The translations under genes were made by a program, and so were the position numbers. A stretch of DNA of 61,147 nt, from the NCBI GenBank assembly GCA_012839585.1, contig DUNB01000045.1, positions 1-61,147 on the forward strand, read 5' to 3'. The notes beneath the pieces are model-generated. The model worked only from the letters and a program-made list of their open reading frames with translations. It made no database searches and had not been told where the DNA came from. The stretch is from Alcaligenaceae bacterium (GTDB lineage Bacteria > Pseudomonadota > Gammaproteobacteria > Burkholderiales > Burkholderiaceae_B). Of this stretch, positions 50,372 through 60,500 are shown piece after piece; position 1 is the first letter of the stretch, and every line of letters starts with the position of its first letter.

Positions 50372-50815
50372 TTATTCAGCCAAAGACCCGCCAGCGGCTT
50401 CAATAGCAGCACGGGCACCAGCTGTTGCACGCAAGCCTTTTAATACGACTTTGCGGGACAGCTCGCCGGATTTGATGACTTTAGCGTAACGCACGAGCTG
50501 ACCAACTACGCCAGCTTGTTTGAGTACCTGAATGTCGATTTCCTCAACGTCCAAGCGTTGTAGGTCAGACAAACGAATCTCTGCGTGCAAGTGACCACCA
50601 GGAGCGGTAAAACCGCGCTTAGGTAGACGACGCTGCAAAGGCATTTGACCGCCCTCAAAGCCAACCTTGTGGTAACCGCCAGAACGAGATTTCTGACCTT
50701 TGTGACCACGACCTGCAGTTTTGCCAAAACCGGAGCCTGGACCGCGACCAACGCGGCGGGCAGCGTGTTTAGCGCCATCAGCAGGTTTTAATGTGTTTAA
50801 TTGCATTTGCGACAT
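50372..50815 (-). CDS. rplO: 50S ribosomal protein L15
   Basis: This 147-residue L15 has the Gly/Arg-rich N-terminal [20 protein letters not shown] segment and the conserved C-terminal [22 protein letters not shown]. Full length. It is followed by secY with an 11-base gap. Confidence 0.96.
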   Translation of the reverse strand: MSQMQLNTLKPADGAKHAARRVGRGPGSGFGKTAGRGHKGQKSRSGGYHKVGFEGGQMPLQRRLPKRGFTAPGGHLHAEIRLSDLQRLDVEEIDIQVLKQAGVVGQLVRYAKVIKSGELSRKVVLKGLRATAGARAAIEAAGGSLAE

Positions 50816-50825
50816 GCCGATTCCT

Positions 50826-51011
50826 TTAGGCTTCCGAAACGGTGACTAAATAATCCACTTTACGGATCATGCCACGAACTTCGGGAGTGTCAACCAGAAC
50901 GCGGCTGCTGTTAACACGGCGTAGACCTAGACCACGAACAGTGTCGCGGTGGTCTTGCTTAGTACCGATAACAGAGCGCACGAGTGTAACCTTGATTTGC
51001 TTCTGTGCCAT
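50826..51011 (-). CDS. rpmD: 50S ribosomal protein L30
   Basis: This 61-residue L30 starts [20 protein letters not shown] and ends [13 protein letters not shown], the full size for bacterial L30. It is packed between rpsE and rplO. Confidence 0.95.
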   Translation of the reverse strand: MAQKQIKVTLVRSVIGTKQDHRDTVRGLGLRRVNSSRVLVDTPEVRGMIRKVDYLVTVSEA

Positions 51012-51014
51012 GAT

Positions 51015-51536
51015 TTACCCCAGAATCTCTTCAACTGTTTTGCCACGTTTAGCAGCAACTTCAGCCGGTGTGGAGCAAGCGCGCAAGCCGTTTAGCGTTG
51101 CACGAACCATGTTGTACGGGTTGCTGGAACCTAGGCTCTTAGCTACAACGTTACGAACACCCATTACCTCGAAGATAGCGCGCATTGGACCACCGGCGAT
51201 AACACCAGTACCTTCTGCGGCTGGAGAGATAAGAACAGTGGATGCACCGTGCTTACCAACTACGGTGTGGTGTAGCGTACCGTCTTTAAGAGCAACCTGG
51301 AATAAACCGCGACGGGCTTGTTCCATGGCTTTTTGTACAGCAACGGGTACTTCACGGGCTTTACCTTTGCCCATCCCGATACGGCCATCACCGTCGCCTA
51401 CTACTGCTAGTGCAGCGAAGCTCATGGTGCGACCACCTTTGACGACTTTACTGACGCGGTTAACCGCGATCATTTTTTCACGCAGGCCGTCGTCGCGTTC
51501 CTGATCGGCATTTTGTCTGCCTTGTGCTTTAGCCAT
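51015..51536 (-). CDS. rpsE: 30S ribosomal protein S5
   Basis: This 173-residue S5 has an S5 N-terminal domain ([20 protein letters not shown]) and a C-terminal domain with GAGGG-like [20 protein letters not shown]. It takes part in decoding accuracy and helicase action at the mRNA entry. Confidence 0.96.
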   Translation of the reverse strand: MAKAQGRQNADQERDDGLREKMIAVNRVSKVVKGGRTMSFAALAVVGDGDGRIGMGKGKAREVPVAVQKAMEQARRGLFQVALKDGTLHHTVVGKHGASTVLISPAAEGTGVIAGGPMRAIFEVMGVRNVVAKSLGSSNPYNMVRATLNGLRACSTPAEVAAKRGKTVEEILG

Positions 51537-51547
51537 TTGACAATTCC

Positions 51548-51901
51548 TTAGAATTTCAAGCCGGCTTCACGCGCGGCGTCAGCCAACGCTTTCACGCGGC
51601 CATGATAACGGAAGCCCGAACGATCGAAAGCGACTGTTTCGATTCCAGCAGCTTTGGCTTTCTCGGCAACACGTTTGCCGATAAGTGCGGCTGCAGCAAC
51701 GTTGCCACCATTGGCCAACTCTTTGCGTAGTTCCGGCTCCACCGAGGAGGCGCTGACCAAAATGCGGTCGCCTTCGGGAGAGATAATGTTGGCGTAAATG
51801 TGCAGATTGGTGCGGTGTACCGCCAGGCGATGTACGCGTAACTCTGCAATTTTCTTGCGAGTTGCCACTGCACGACGCAAACGAGATTGTTTCTTGTCCA
51901 T
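51548..51901 (-). CDS. rplR: 50S ribosomal protein L18
   Basis: This 117-residue L18 starts [18 protein letters not shown]; the core [20 protein letters not shown] and the end [17 protein letters not shown] are conserved. It binds 5S rRNA. Confidence 0.96.
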   Translation of the reverse strand: MDKKQSRLRRAVATRKKIAELRVHRLAVHRTNLHIYANIISPEGDRILVSASSVEPELRKELANGGNVAAAALIGKRVAEKAKAAGIETVAFDRSGFRYHGRVKALADAAREAGLKF

Positions 51902-51922
51902 AATTCGTCCTTGCCTGTGCGA

Positions 51923-52456
51923 TTATTTCTTCTTGGTTTCTTTCAGGGCTACGTGCTCTTCGGCGTAGCGTACACCTTTACCCTTGTAGGGTTCAGGGCG
52001 ACGGTAAGCGCGAATTTCAGCAGCACACTGACCAACAACCTGTTTGTCTGCACCAGTCAACAGTAGTTCTGTTGGGGTTGGACACTCGGCTGTTACACCA
52101 GCGGGCAATTCGTGCACGATGTCGTGAGAGTAACCTAATTGGAGCTTAACAGCGTTGCCTTGGACTTGGGCACGGAAACCCACACCAACTAATAGTAGTT
52201 TGCGTGTGAAGCCTGTGCTTACGCCAGTAACCATGTTGTTCACTAAGGAACGTACGGTACCAGACATTGCGTTAGCATGACGGCTGTCGTTGGCAGCAAC
52301 AAAAGTTAGCTGTCCATCGGTTAGCTCGATAGTAACATCGCCAGTCAAAGGCTGAACTAAAGTACCACGAGGGCCTTTAACAGTGATTTGATCTTCTGCG
52401 ATGGTTGTTTCTACGCCTTTAGGCAGTGCGACTGGGTATTTAGCAATACGTGACAT
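51923..52456 (-). CDS. rplF: 50S ribosomal protein L6
   Basis: This 177-residue L6 has two repeated domains and the signature [16 protein letters not shown] near the C-terminus. It starts [16 protein letters not shown]. Full length. Confidence 0.96.
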   Translation of the reverse strand: MSRIAKYPVALPKGVETTIAEDQITVKGPRGTLVQPLTGDVTIELTDGQLTFVAANDSRHANAMSGTVRSLVNNMVTGVSTGFTRKLLLVGVGFRAQVQGNAVKLQLGYSHDIVHELPAGVTAECPTPTELLLTGADKQVVGQCAAEIRAYRRPEPYKGKGVRYAEEHVALKETKKK

Positions 52457-52467
52457 TGTACTTCTCC

Positions 52468-52860
52468 TTATGCCACGTAGCAGAGGACTTCGCCGCCCAC
52501 GCCGGTAGCACGCGCTTTACGATCTGTCATAACACCGTGAGAGGTGGACACGATCGCAACACCTAGGCCGTTCATGACCTGAGGAATGCTGTTGCTGCCT
52601 TTGTAGATGCGTAGACCAGGACGCGACACGCGATCGATACGTTCGATTACGGGTTGTCCAGCGTAATATTTTAGGGTGATTTCCAATACAGGCTTTTTAT
52701 CGCCAGTTACTTGGAAGTCTTCGATATAGCCTTCGTCTTTTAGCACAGCTGCGATAGCAGCTTTGAGCTTCGAGGAGGGCATGGATACCGACTTTTTGTT
52801 GACCATTTGAGCGTTACGAACGCGGGTCAACATGTCGGCGATTGGATCGCTCATGCTCAT
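52468..52860 (-). CDS. rpsH: 30S ribosomal protein S8
   Basis: This 130-residue S8 starts [18 protein letters not shown], the usual beta-proteobacterial form. [20 protein letters not shown] is the family signature. In E. coli S8 is the autogenous repressor of the spc operon. Confidence 0.96.
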   Translation of the reverse strand: MSMSDPIADMLTRVRNAQMVNKKSVSMPSSKLKAAIAAVLKDEGYIEDFQVTGDKKPVLEITLKYYAGQPVIERIDRVSRPGLRIYKGSNSIPQVMNGLGVAIVSTSHGVMTDRKARATGVGGEVLCYVA

Positions 52861-52870
52861 GTGATTTCTC

Positions 52871-53176
52871 CTACCAGCTAGCCTTGGTCATACCCGGAAT
52901 TTCGCCACGTAGGGCCATTTCACGGATCTTATGACGAGTTAAACCGAATTGTTTGTAAACACCGCGAGAACGCCCTGTCACAACGCAGCGATTACGCAAA
53001 CGTGTTGGGTTGGCATTGCGTGGAAGCTTTTGTAGATCCAAGCGTGCCTGATAACGTTCTTCGTCGGACTTGGACTGATCGTCGATAATCGCTTTTAGCG
53101 CAGCGCGCTTAGCGGAGTATTTTTCAACCAGTTTTGCGCGTTTGATATCGCGATTGATGAGTGATAGTTTTGCCAC
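52871..53176 (-). CDS. rpsN: 30S ribosomal protein S14
   Basis: This 101-residue S14 is of the long, zinc-free (C-minus) type, with [20 protein letters not shown] and the end GMTKASW. No CXXC zinc ribbon is present. Confidence 0.96.
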   Translation of the reverse strand: MAKLSLINRDIKRAKLVEKYSAKRAALKAIIDDQSKSDEERYQARLDLQKLPRNANPTRLRNRCVVTGRSRGVYKQFGLTRHKIREMALRGEIPGMTKASW

Positions 53177-53187
53177 GTCATCGCCCC

Positions 53188-53727
53188 TTAGTTACGGAAC
53201 GGGAAGCTGAAAGCGGATAGTAGCGCTTTGGCTTCTTCGTCGGTCTTGGCAGTGGTGGTAATGCTGATGTTCAAACCACGTACTGCATCAATTTTGTCGT
53301 ATTCAATCTCAGGGAAAATGATTTGCTCTTTTACCCCTAAGTTGAAGTTGCCGCGGCCATCAAATGCACGAGCAGGAATACCACGGAAGTCACGAACGCG
53401 TGGTAGAGCCACAGCGATCAGACGATCTAGGAATTCGTACATACGGCGACCACGCAAAGTGACTTTACAGCCAATTGGGTAGTCTTCGCGGATTTTAAAA
53501 CCAGCAATAGCTTTGCGAGTTTTAGTGATGATCGGTTTTTGACCTGCAATCTTAGCCATGTCTTCGGTTGCATGTTCGATCGCTTTACGATCAGCAACAG
53601 CTTCGGACACACCCATGTTTAGGGTGATTTTGGTGATGCGAGGTACTTGCATGATACTTTCGTAGCCGAACTCTTTTTGCAAGTCAGCGACTACGTTATC
53701 ACGGTAGAATTTTTGTAAACGTGCCAT
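53188..53727 (-). CDS. rplE: 50S ribosomal protein L5
   Basis: This 179-residue L5 has [19 protein letters not shown] near the start and ends [12 protein letters not shown]. It binds 5S rRNA and contacts the S13 bridge. Confidence 0.96.
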   Translation of the reverse strand: MARLQKFYRDNVVADLQKEFGYESIMQVPRITKITLNMGVSEAVADRKAIEHATEDMAKIAGQKPIITKTRKAIAGFKIREDYPIGCKVTLRGRRMYEFLDRLIAVALPRVRDFRGIPARAFDGRGNFNLGVKEQIIFPEIEYDKIDAVRGLNISITTTAKTDEEAKALLSAFSFPFRN

Positions 53728-53738
53728 GATGTCGTCCC

Positions 53739-54056
53739 TTATGCCTTAGCGCCAACGACTTTACCGTTGGAGCGATATACACGCACTTTGCGGCCGTCAA
53801 CAACATCAAAACCAACGCGTTCAGCCTTGTCGGTTTCGGGGTTAACTAAAGCAATGTTAGAGATGTGAATAGGCATGGTTTTGTCTACGATGCCACCTTG
53901 TACGCCAGCCATAGGGTTCGGACGAACGTGTTTTTTAGCAACGTTGATGCCTTCGACCACAACGCGGTCGCCATTAACGTTCAACACGGTGCCACGACGA
54001 CGTTTGTCGCGACCGGTTAGTACAATGACTTCGTCGCCTTTACGGATTTTTTGCAT
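53739..54056 (-). CDS. rplX: 50S ribosomal protein L24
   Basis: This 105-residue L24 carries a KOW motif near the start ([20 protein letters not shown]) and the KKHVRPN segment. Early assembly protein of the 50S. Confidence 0.96.
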   Translation of the reverse strand: MQKIRKGDEVIVLTGRDKRRRGTVLNVNGDRVVVEGINVAKKHVRPNPMAGVQGGIVDKTMPIHISNIALVNPETDKAERVGFDVVDGRKVRVYRSNGKVVGAKA

Positions 54057-54068
54057 ATCCCAGGCTCC

Positions 54069-54437
54069 TTATAGTACTTCGGGTGCCAACGACACGATCT
54101 TCATGAACTTGTCGGTACGCAATTCGCGCGTAACGGGTCCGAAGATTCGAGTGCCGATGGGTTCGAGTTTTGCGTTAAGCAAAACGGCGGCATTGCCACC
54201 AAATTTAATCAACGAACCGTCTTTGCGGCGAACACCCTTGGCAGTACGAACTACCACGGCGTTGTAAATTTCGCCCTTTTTGACGCGTCCGCGCGGAGCC
54301 GCTTCTTTGACAGTGACTTTAATAATGTCACCGATAGCGGCATAACGGCGCTTGGAGCCACCCAACACCTTGATGCACATAACGGAGCGCGCACCTGTGT
54401 TGTCGGCCACATCCAGCGTGGTCTGCATTTGAATCAT
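54069..54437 (-). CDS. rplN: 50S ribosomal protein L14
   Basis: This 122-residue L14 starts [19 protein letters not shown] and is full length. It is the first gene of the spc operon here. No rpsQ, rpmC or other S10-operon gene precedes it; the next gene upstream is the LapD-like gene. Confidence 0.96.
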   Translation of the reverse strand: MIQMQTTLDVADNTGARSVMCIKVLGGSKRRYAAIGDIIKVTVKEAAPRGRVKKGEIYNAVVVRTAKGVRRKDGSLIKFGGNAAVLLNAKLEPIGTRIFGPVTRELRTDKFMKIVSLAPEVL

Positions 54438-54662
54438 GATTTTTCCTGTTCCAACTTAACTGCACAACCTAGTACGACCTAAGTCTACTAAGCAACGCAA
54501 CCAGTTTTGGTCCCGTCAGATTCGACGTTTTAACCACACCAATTAGTTGTAGTAGCTTTGCGCCGAACCCTGGGTTGAAATCTTGCGAGAAACAAAACGT
54601 GTGTTTTTTTAATATACTTGTTTTTCTAGTAAGAAACTAAATCTAAAGCAAGTAAGCCACCT

Positions 54663-54690
54663 ATTTTAGCAAATCAAATAGATTAAGCAA
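54663..54690 (-). promoter_or_regulatory. Promoter candidate for the spc ribosomal operon
   Basis: On the minus strand TTGCTT (54690-54685) is spaced 16 bases from TAAAAT (54668-54663). It lies just after the lapD stop, about 225 bases before rplN, so it would give a long leader. A second AT-rich -10-like word, TATATT, lies nearer the gene. Confidence 0.4.
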
Positions 54691-54703
54691 GCCTTTATCT
54701 ACT

Positions 54704-56662
54704 TTAAAGGCCAATCTTGCCGTATTCCTGCAACATCTGTCGTGTAGCGGCAGAAAGTTTCGAATCCTCACCCAACACCACAAACATTACATCAGCTTGT
54801 ATACAAATATCCAGCACACTGCGCAACAAGGTATCTCCTCCTGTTTTTTGCGTAATTTCTAACAGCTCTTCTACTTGAGTCCGCACATAGCTCACATGGT
54901 AGCTCTGCAGATCTAAGAGGATTCTGGGCTGGTGAAGTATCCGACGCACACCGAGTTTAACCTTATGCTCTGCCAGCATTTCCCCAAAAGCCGTCACCAG
55001 CACCGGCTCACTCATCAACGAATAAGAATCCAACTCTATATATAGACGCTGTGATACAGCACTGCCAGCAAAAACTAAAATTTTTGCAGCTCGGCTATTG
55101 AAGTCATCTTGAGCTATAGAAGAAAGTGACACGCGCATGACCAATCTTTCGGCGGTATGCTTTTCAAGCCAATGCAAGGCCAGCTCGATAGCCCGCAGGT
55201 CACATTCGCCAGATAAACCCAAACGCGTGGCCACAGGCATAAACTGGTAGCCCAGCAACACGTCTCCTTGGGTACGAGTTGGGTGTAACTGCAAAATGGC
55301 CTCGTGCCATTGCTTAGACTTAAACTCAACACTTGTTAAATGTAAGCTCAGTCCATTGTTCACCAATGCATCTTGGATTAACGTCCGCCACTGTGATTCC
55401 CCCCCCTTAGGCTGCTCTCCCAGCGCGTCGACCTCATCACTGGATAGGTACTCAACCATATTGTGGCCTGCGCTTTCTGCTCGCATCAGGGCCTGATCCA
55501 AACGACTCAATACATGCGCCAGAGGTTGCCCCGGCTTAAAATCCGTCTCCGCCATCGCCCAGCGACAAAACTGACTGCTGGACAATTGGATACGTTGATC
55601 ACGCAATATCAACTGCGCGCTTTTAATTAGCTGCTGCATCGTCTCTGCATCGACCCCAGCCGCCATCACCACAAAATCCGAACCATTTAACCGAGCCAAA
55701 GTGAATTGACCTCGCGTTGTCTCAAAGGAGTTCAGCAAGGTTTGTAATTGACCACTCAAACTACGAAGCCATTCATCCACATTGTTCCGCGCCATTACCC
55801 GGTTAATTTCTGCTAGGTCTCTTTGGCGAAACAAAAATAGCCAGCCACTTAACCCCTGGGAGGCCTCTAAATGTCGACGTAACTCGTTGACCAAATATTT
55901 ACGATTGACCAGCCCCGTCACCTCATCTTGGTTTAGCTCTACCTGCAAGGACTCGATCTTGGCATTCTGTTCCTCTGTGGTAGCTAAAATATTTTCCCTA
56001 GCCGTCACAATGGCTTGCCTTACCTCTTTCAACTCATCAAATGTCGCTTTTTTCTGTGGGCTGGGTCGAGGTGCCGCCTCTGCACCCTGCTGAGACAAAC
56101 TCCGTAGTTGTTCTGCCACCTCTTCGTGCAAAACTCGACGTAACCAACGCATTAAAAACAAGACAAATAATGCCCACAGCGCGCCGGCACCGATAACCCA
56201 CGCTACCATACCTACAAAGCTTTGCCATAAGGTATCGCGGGCATAGGTCGCGTCAGCTTGTAAGTAAAGCTCACCCACCTGACGCCAGCCATCACTAACC
56301 TGCGCCCCACTTTCAGCCACCACCACTGGGAAAATACCACTAAACCAGGCTGGAGCAACGCCAGTGCCCGTAGCCTCTGTTTGGCGCCTAAATAGCTCTT
56401 TACCCTCGGCGTCATTCAATTGAATCTGGCTAAATTGCCCAGAATCAAACTGCGCCATGATGATGAGCTCTTGAGTAATAGGGTCTTGATTGGCTTGTTG
56501 AGACAAGGTCAATGCCAGTGAGGTCGCAGCTGAATCCGTTTGCGCTTGCAGTTGCGTGTTCAGGTAACTGCGCGCCGAATCCATACTCAGCCAGACAATG
56601 CCTGTCAAAATAAGCAAAATCGCCAAGCTAACACTAATAAGGAGCTGTTTTAATAACGACAT
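54704..56662 (-). CDS. lapD: LapD-like c-di-GMP receptor with degenerate GGDEF and EAL domains
   Basis: Inner-membrane receptor of 652 residues, counted from the ATG at 56662 (AAGGTC upstream); a longer frame from 56701 overlaps lapG. Helix 1 is at about 5-27, followed by a LapD/MoxY-type periplasmic domain (about 28-150), helix 2 (about 150-173), a HAMP-like linker, a GGDEF domain with NGSDF and an EAL domain. The EAL metal motifs are lost: DDFG reads RRIL and KID reads YVR, so catalysis is unlikely and binding is expected. LapD holds the LapG protease when c-di-GMP is high. It lies 19 bases after lapG. Confidence 0.85.
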   Translation of the reverse strand: MSLLKQLLISVSLAILLILTGIVWLSMDSARSYLNTQLQAQTDSAATSLALTLSQQANQDPITQELIIMAQFDSGQFSQIQLNDAEGKELFRRQTEATGTGVAPAWFSGIFPVVVAESGAQVSDGWRQVGELYLQADATYARDTLWQSFVGMVAWVIGAGALWALFVLFLMRWLRRVLHEEVAEQLRSLSQQGAEAAPRPSPQKKATFDELKEVRQAIVTARENILATTEEQNAKIESLQVELNQDEVTGLVNRKYLVNELRRHLEASQGLSGWLFLFRQRDLAEINRVMARNNVDEWLRSLSGQLQTLLNSFETTRGQFTLARLNGSDFVVMAAGVDAETMQQLIKSAQLILRDQRIQLSSSQFCRWAMAETDFKPGQPLAHVLSRLDQALMRAESAGHNMVEYLSSDEVDALGEQPKGGESQWRTLIQDALVNNGLSLHLTSVEFKSKQWHEAILQLHPTRTQGDVLLGYQFMPVATRLGLSGECDLRAIELALHWLEKHTAERLVMRVSLSSIAQDDFNSRAAKILVFAGSAVSQRLYIELDSYSLMSEPVLVTAFGEMLAEHKVKLGVRRILHQPRILLDLQSYHVSYVRTQVEELLEITQKTGGDTLLRSVLDICIQADVMFVVLGEDSKLSAATRQMLQEYGKIGL

Positions 56663-56681
56663 GGTTTCGTGACCTTTTGGT

Positions 56682-57353
56682 TTAAGGCTTAAAGCCCTCA
56701 CTACGCATTTTATCTAAAAGCCCGCGCCATCGGCTGATGCGGTCCACAGAGCCAGGCGCACTACCACTTACGTAGACGCCCTTAGAGTTAAAACTAAAAA
56801 CAGGAGTTAAATCAGGACGTTGACTGGCAGGACGGATAATGCCAGTTAAGTTGTCGAGCAGTAAGGGTTCTGCATTCGGAGACGGGTAATAGCCTAACAC
56901 CATATGAGCAATACTAGCCCCGCCAACACGAGCACGCACATAAATCAAACGAAGCTTATCAGCGGGAACGCCTAAGTGAATAAGAGAAAAATACTTACCA
57001 ATCACATAGTCTTCGCAATCTGCAGCGGCCCTGCCTAAGGTTTCTAAGGGCGTAGCCCAGTAGTCCTCTGCCCCCCAGATATTGATGTCCTCGCCTGCTA
57101 AGGCAATGCGATTCCAAAATGCATTGACCTCCTTGAGCTGTTGATCTTCCGGGATACCTTGCAAATTAGAGAGAGTGCTAAACCACTGTTCGAGATTTTT
57201 TACTCCTTGGGGACCATATTTTTGTTGGGCTGTTTGGCGGAGCTGAGAGGGAGAAATTTCCAGAGCAATAGAAGTCGCTGACACCAACAACAGGACCACG
57301 ACCATATATATAGTCAGCGCCAATCTATTAACCTCAACGCACAACCACCCCAT
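56682..57353 (-). CDS. lapG: LapG-like periplasmic cysteine protease
   Basis: This 223-residue BTLCP-family (DUF920) protease has an N-terminal signal/anchor helix (about 10-30). The triad is C113 in DCEDY, H150 in IAHMVLGYY and D167 in LLDNLT. The spacing of 37 and 17 residues equals that of Pseudomonas LapG as I recall it (C135, H172, D189). D112 and E114 flank the Cys and match its calcium-site residues. It is expected to cleave the N-terminus of the neighbouring adhesin when released from LapD. Confidence 0.9.
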   Translation of the reverse strand: MGWLCVEVNRLALTIYMVVVLLLVSATSIALEISPSQLRQTAQQKYGPQGVKNLEQWFSTLSNLQGIPEDQQLKEVNAFWNRIALAGEDINIWGAEDYWATPLETLGRAAADCEDYVIGKYFSLIHLGVPADKLRLIYVRARVGGASIAHMVLGYYPSPNAEPLLLDNLTGIIRPASQRPDLTPVFSFNSKGVYVSGSAPGSVDRISRWRGLLDKMRSEGFKP

Positions 57354-57488
57354 AAGCCTCTCTTTTACCTTAGTCGTTTATTGTGTCTACTTTGACGACA
57401 ACAAACATCAAATGTTAAGAAAGTTTAACGTATAGGTGATGAACACCGCCTTAAATACTAAAAACAACAGGTCTTGCTTGATAAAAGT

Positions 57489-57519
57489 CAAAAAAGCCAC
57501 CCCCAGGGGTGGCTTTTAA
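57489..57519 (-). terminator. Intrinsic terminator after the adhesin gene
   Basis: AAAAGCCACCCC pairs with GGGGTGGCTTTT in a short-loop hairpin; on the minus strand it is followed by TTTTTTGAC. It ends the adhesin transcript before lapG, so lapG-lapD need their own promoter within 57354-57488. Confidence 0.85.
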
Positions 57520-57531
57520 GCACATCAAAAT

Positions 57532-60500
57532 CTACAAACCATCACCAAAGTCAAATAAGTCCTTCGCAGTCTTAATTTCCTCTGAGCTTGGGCTCGTAAA
57601 GTCTGCCTTATTATCAATATCGCCCTTGCTTGGCTCCAAAGACCCAAGAGCAGGCTTCACTACAGTTTCCGTACCATTTTGAGCACGATCGGCTTCCAAG
57701 TTAGGTAGAACCTGATCCTCGGAACCTAAGAGCTCATCAAACGCCAGAGACTCGGTCGCTTTAGCTTGGGATGGGGCCTCTGTATTGCCGTCCCTAGTGC
57801 TTAAGCTGCCGATCGCTTGGTCTGACATTTCAACTGAGCCTGCATCGTCCATCCAACTTGAAGAGTAAAAGCCAAAATCAGAAGAACTCTCTAAATCAGT
57901 GTTTTCTAGCTCCTCATTATCTACCTCAACCACTCTAGCATGTGCCATCGAAAGCATCATTGGCTCTGAATTAACGGGTACAAATAAAGCTACATCAGAT
58001 ACTAAAATAGTATCCACTACCTGAGAGTTATTTCCCTCACCTTCTGACGTCCAACGCAACACTAAATCACCCTTGTCAGAAACACCATCAGGTAGAGTAA
58101 TTTTTAGCTCCGTAAAGTGAGTCGTATTGTTAGGTAAATCAGCAGGACTCATATGCCATTGATCATTAAATGAGGCAAGAGGACTCAGGGTAGCTTGATC
58201 CACTGTAGCACCCGACTGACCAATAATCGTTGCAAGAGGTTCGTGCCCAACAGCCTCTTGTGACTCACTCGTTGTTCGGATTACAGCATAGACCTTACCA
58301 CCCAGCACTATTTCTAATTGAGCAGACTTCGTATTTGCCCAAGTTAATGTATGGTTAATCCAACCAACAGATAAAGATAGAACAGAACCACCCTTCACTC
58401 CCTCAACCTGTTGAGCTATGGCATAGGCCCCTTGGTCACCTTGCAACCTACCAGTAAAAGGTAGCTCATTAAGGGACCAGCTTGCTTGCCCTTCTAGAGT
58501 CTTCCACGCACTATACCCTTGATTAATATTTCCACCCCATCCTGAATTAGCATTAGCAAACTCAGTGAAACTTCCATTCACCAACAGGTTATCACTAAAA
58601 GCTGGCGCAGGAGTTTGCTCTGGATCTGAAGCATTATCAGCATCACCTTCCGACCCGGGCACTTGAGAGTCATTTCCATCGGGCATAACTTCAATACTTT
58701 CCTCGTCAGTAATCCACTCACTATTTTCAAACTGGGTTTTAGCCTGCACTTGAATCTCAAATTTCTCTGTACCTTCAGGTGCATGCAACTTTATTCTAGT
58801 TGCAATGCTACCATCCGCATTTTGTAGACTTTCAATTTGAGCTTCTGTTAATACATAAGAACCATCTTTAAAAGAAAGTGGATTACCAGAAAAATCAAAG
58901 GCAAGCACACCCAGAGGTAAGCCAATTAAGCTAAGCTCCCAGGTCAGGTCTAACTCATTATTAGAAGGAGTAACTTTGATATCAACATCAACCTCTTGAT
59001 AACCTTTAGCCCCTTCAATCTGATCTATTGTTGTGTAAGTATCATTTTTAGATAGAACAGAATTTTGCCCATTTCCAAAAATAACCCCTTTAATACTATG
59101 AGCCTCTGGAAACGTACCCCCCTCTATTTTCACATTATTCAATGAGTTATGTTGCTGGCCCTTACCAGGAACATCCTTACCTATATTTACAGAATACTTC
59201 GCTCCATCTTCTATAAAAATATAATCAGATGTTTTTCCTGAGTTATTACCCTGGACCTTATTAAAACTCAAACCCTCATTAAAGATAAAGATATTTGTTT
59301 TTTCTTTGATGCCATGATTAACATTTTTGTCATAAGATCTAATGTATTGCTCGGGAATTTGATAGTCGACTTTAATCGAGTTATCCATCCAAACAATAAC
59401 ATTGCTTCCCACAGCAACAATCTTTCCATCAACCACATCAAAACCATTTGCTGCATCGGACCCACCGTTCACCTTAGTTACTTGAGGTACAGATGCAACC
59501 GCCTGACCGTAATCTACACCAACCTCAACATTGATATCTAAAGTGGGCGGTTCCACATCACCTGTAGAATCATCGCCATTATTTGTGCCGTCATCACTTA
59601 AACTGTCAGAAGCAAACGCTGCATGGCTGCTAATCCCTTGAGAGGTCAACTCATTAGCGTTTACATGTACGGTCACCCCAGAAAAACCTGCATCAGACGA
59701 CACATCTGCAACCTTTAAAGTCAAATCTACTGCTTGTTTAGCATCATTAGCTAGCTCTGGATCCCACTTAAGTATCCATTGACCATTGACCTGTTCCAAG
59801 GTTAGACCTGTAGGCAACTCCCCTGCAAACGTTACTGTAGCTCCGGCAGGAATCCCTTCCAAGGTCAAATCACCAAGCCACTCACTACCGTCTTGATCTG
59901 TTACATGAGCTTTAATCCCAACCTCATATTCAATGGATACTGAACCTACCCCCCCCTTTTCAATCTTGGTTAAATCCTTATTAGAGGGGCCTAAAATCAA
60001 CCCTGCTCCATCCAGAACAGCTTCTATATGATTTGGTCCTTTTACGACATTAGTAATATTTACATTTTCATAAGTGTTAATTTGACCATTCACATTATTA
60101 GTCCATCCAGTAACCTGATACTCAGTCCCTGGAGTAGCATCAATAAATACATAATCAGGCTTATTACCTTGTCCACGGTCCCCCGTAAAGGCATCCATTT
60201 TTGCCCAGTGATTATTATCCTTGTAAAAACCGCTGTTTTCATTAAGGATAAAAATATCAGTTAAGTCTTTAGCATTTGAGTTTGCATTAGTACCACCATT
60301 CGAATTTCCATAAGCTAATAAAACATCGCTAGGATTCACTCCATCAGGTACCTTGATTCCTGATAACTGATCTATAGGTTGCTTAGTTGGATTTTTCCCA
60401 TCAGCATCAACGGTCCCCCAAACTCGAACTCCCTCACCAATTGCTACTATTTTCCCATCCTGAATATCAAACCCACCATGCTCACCACTACCACCATTTA

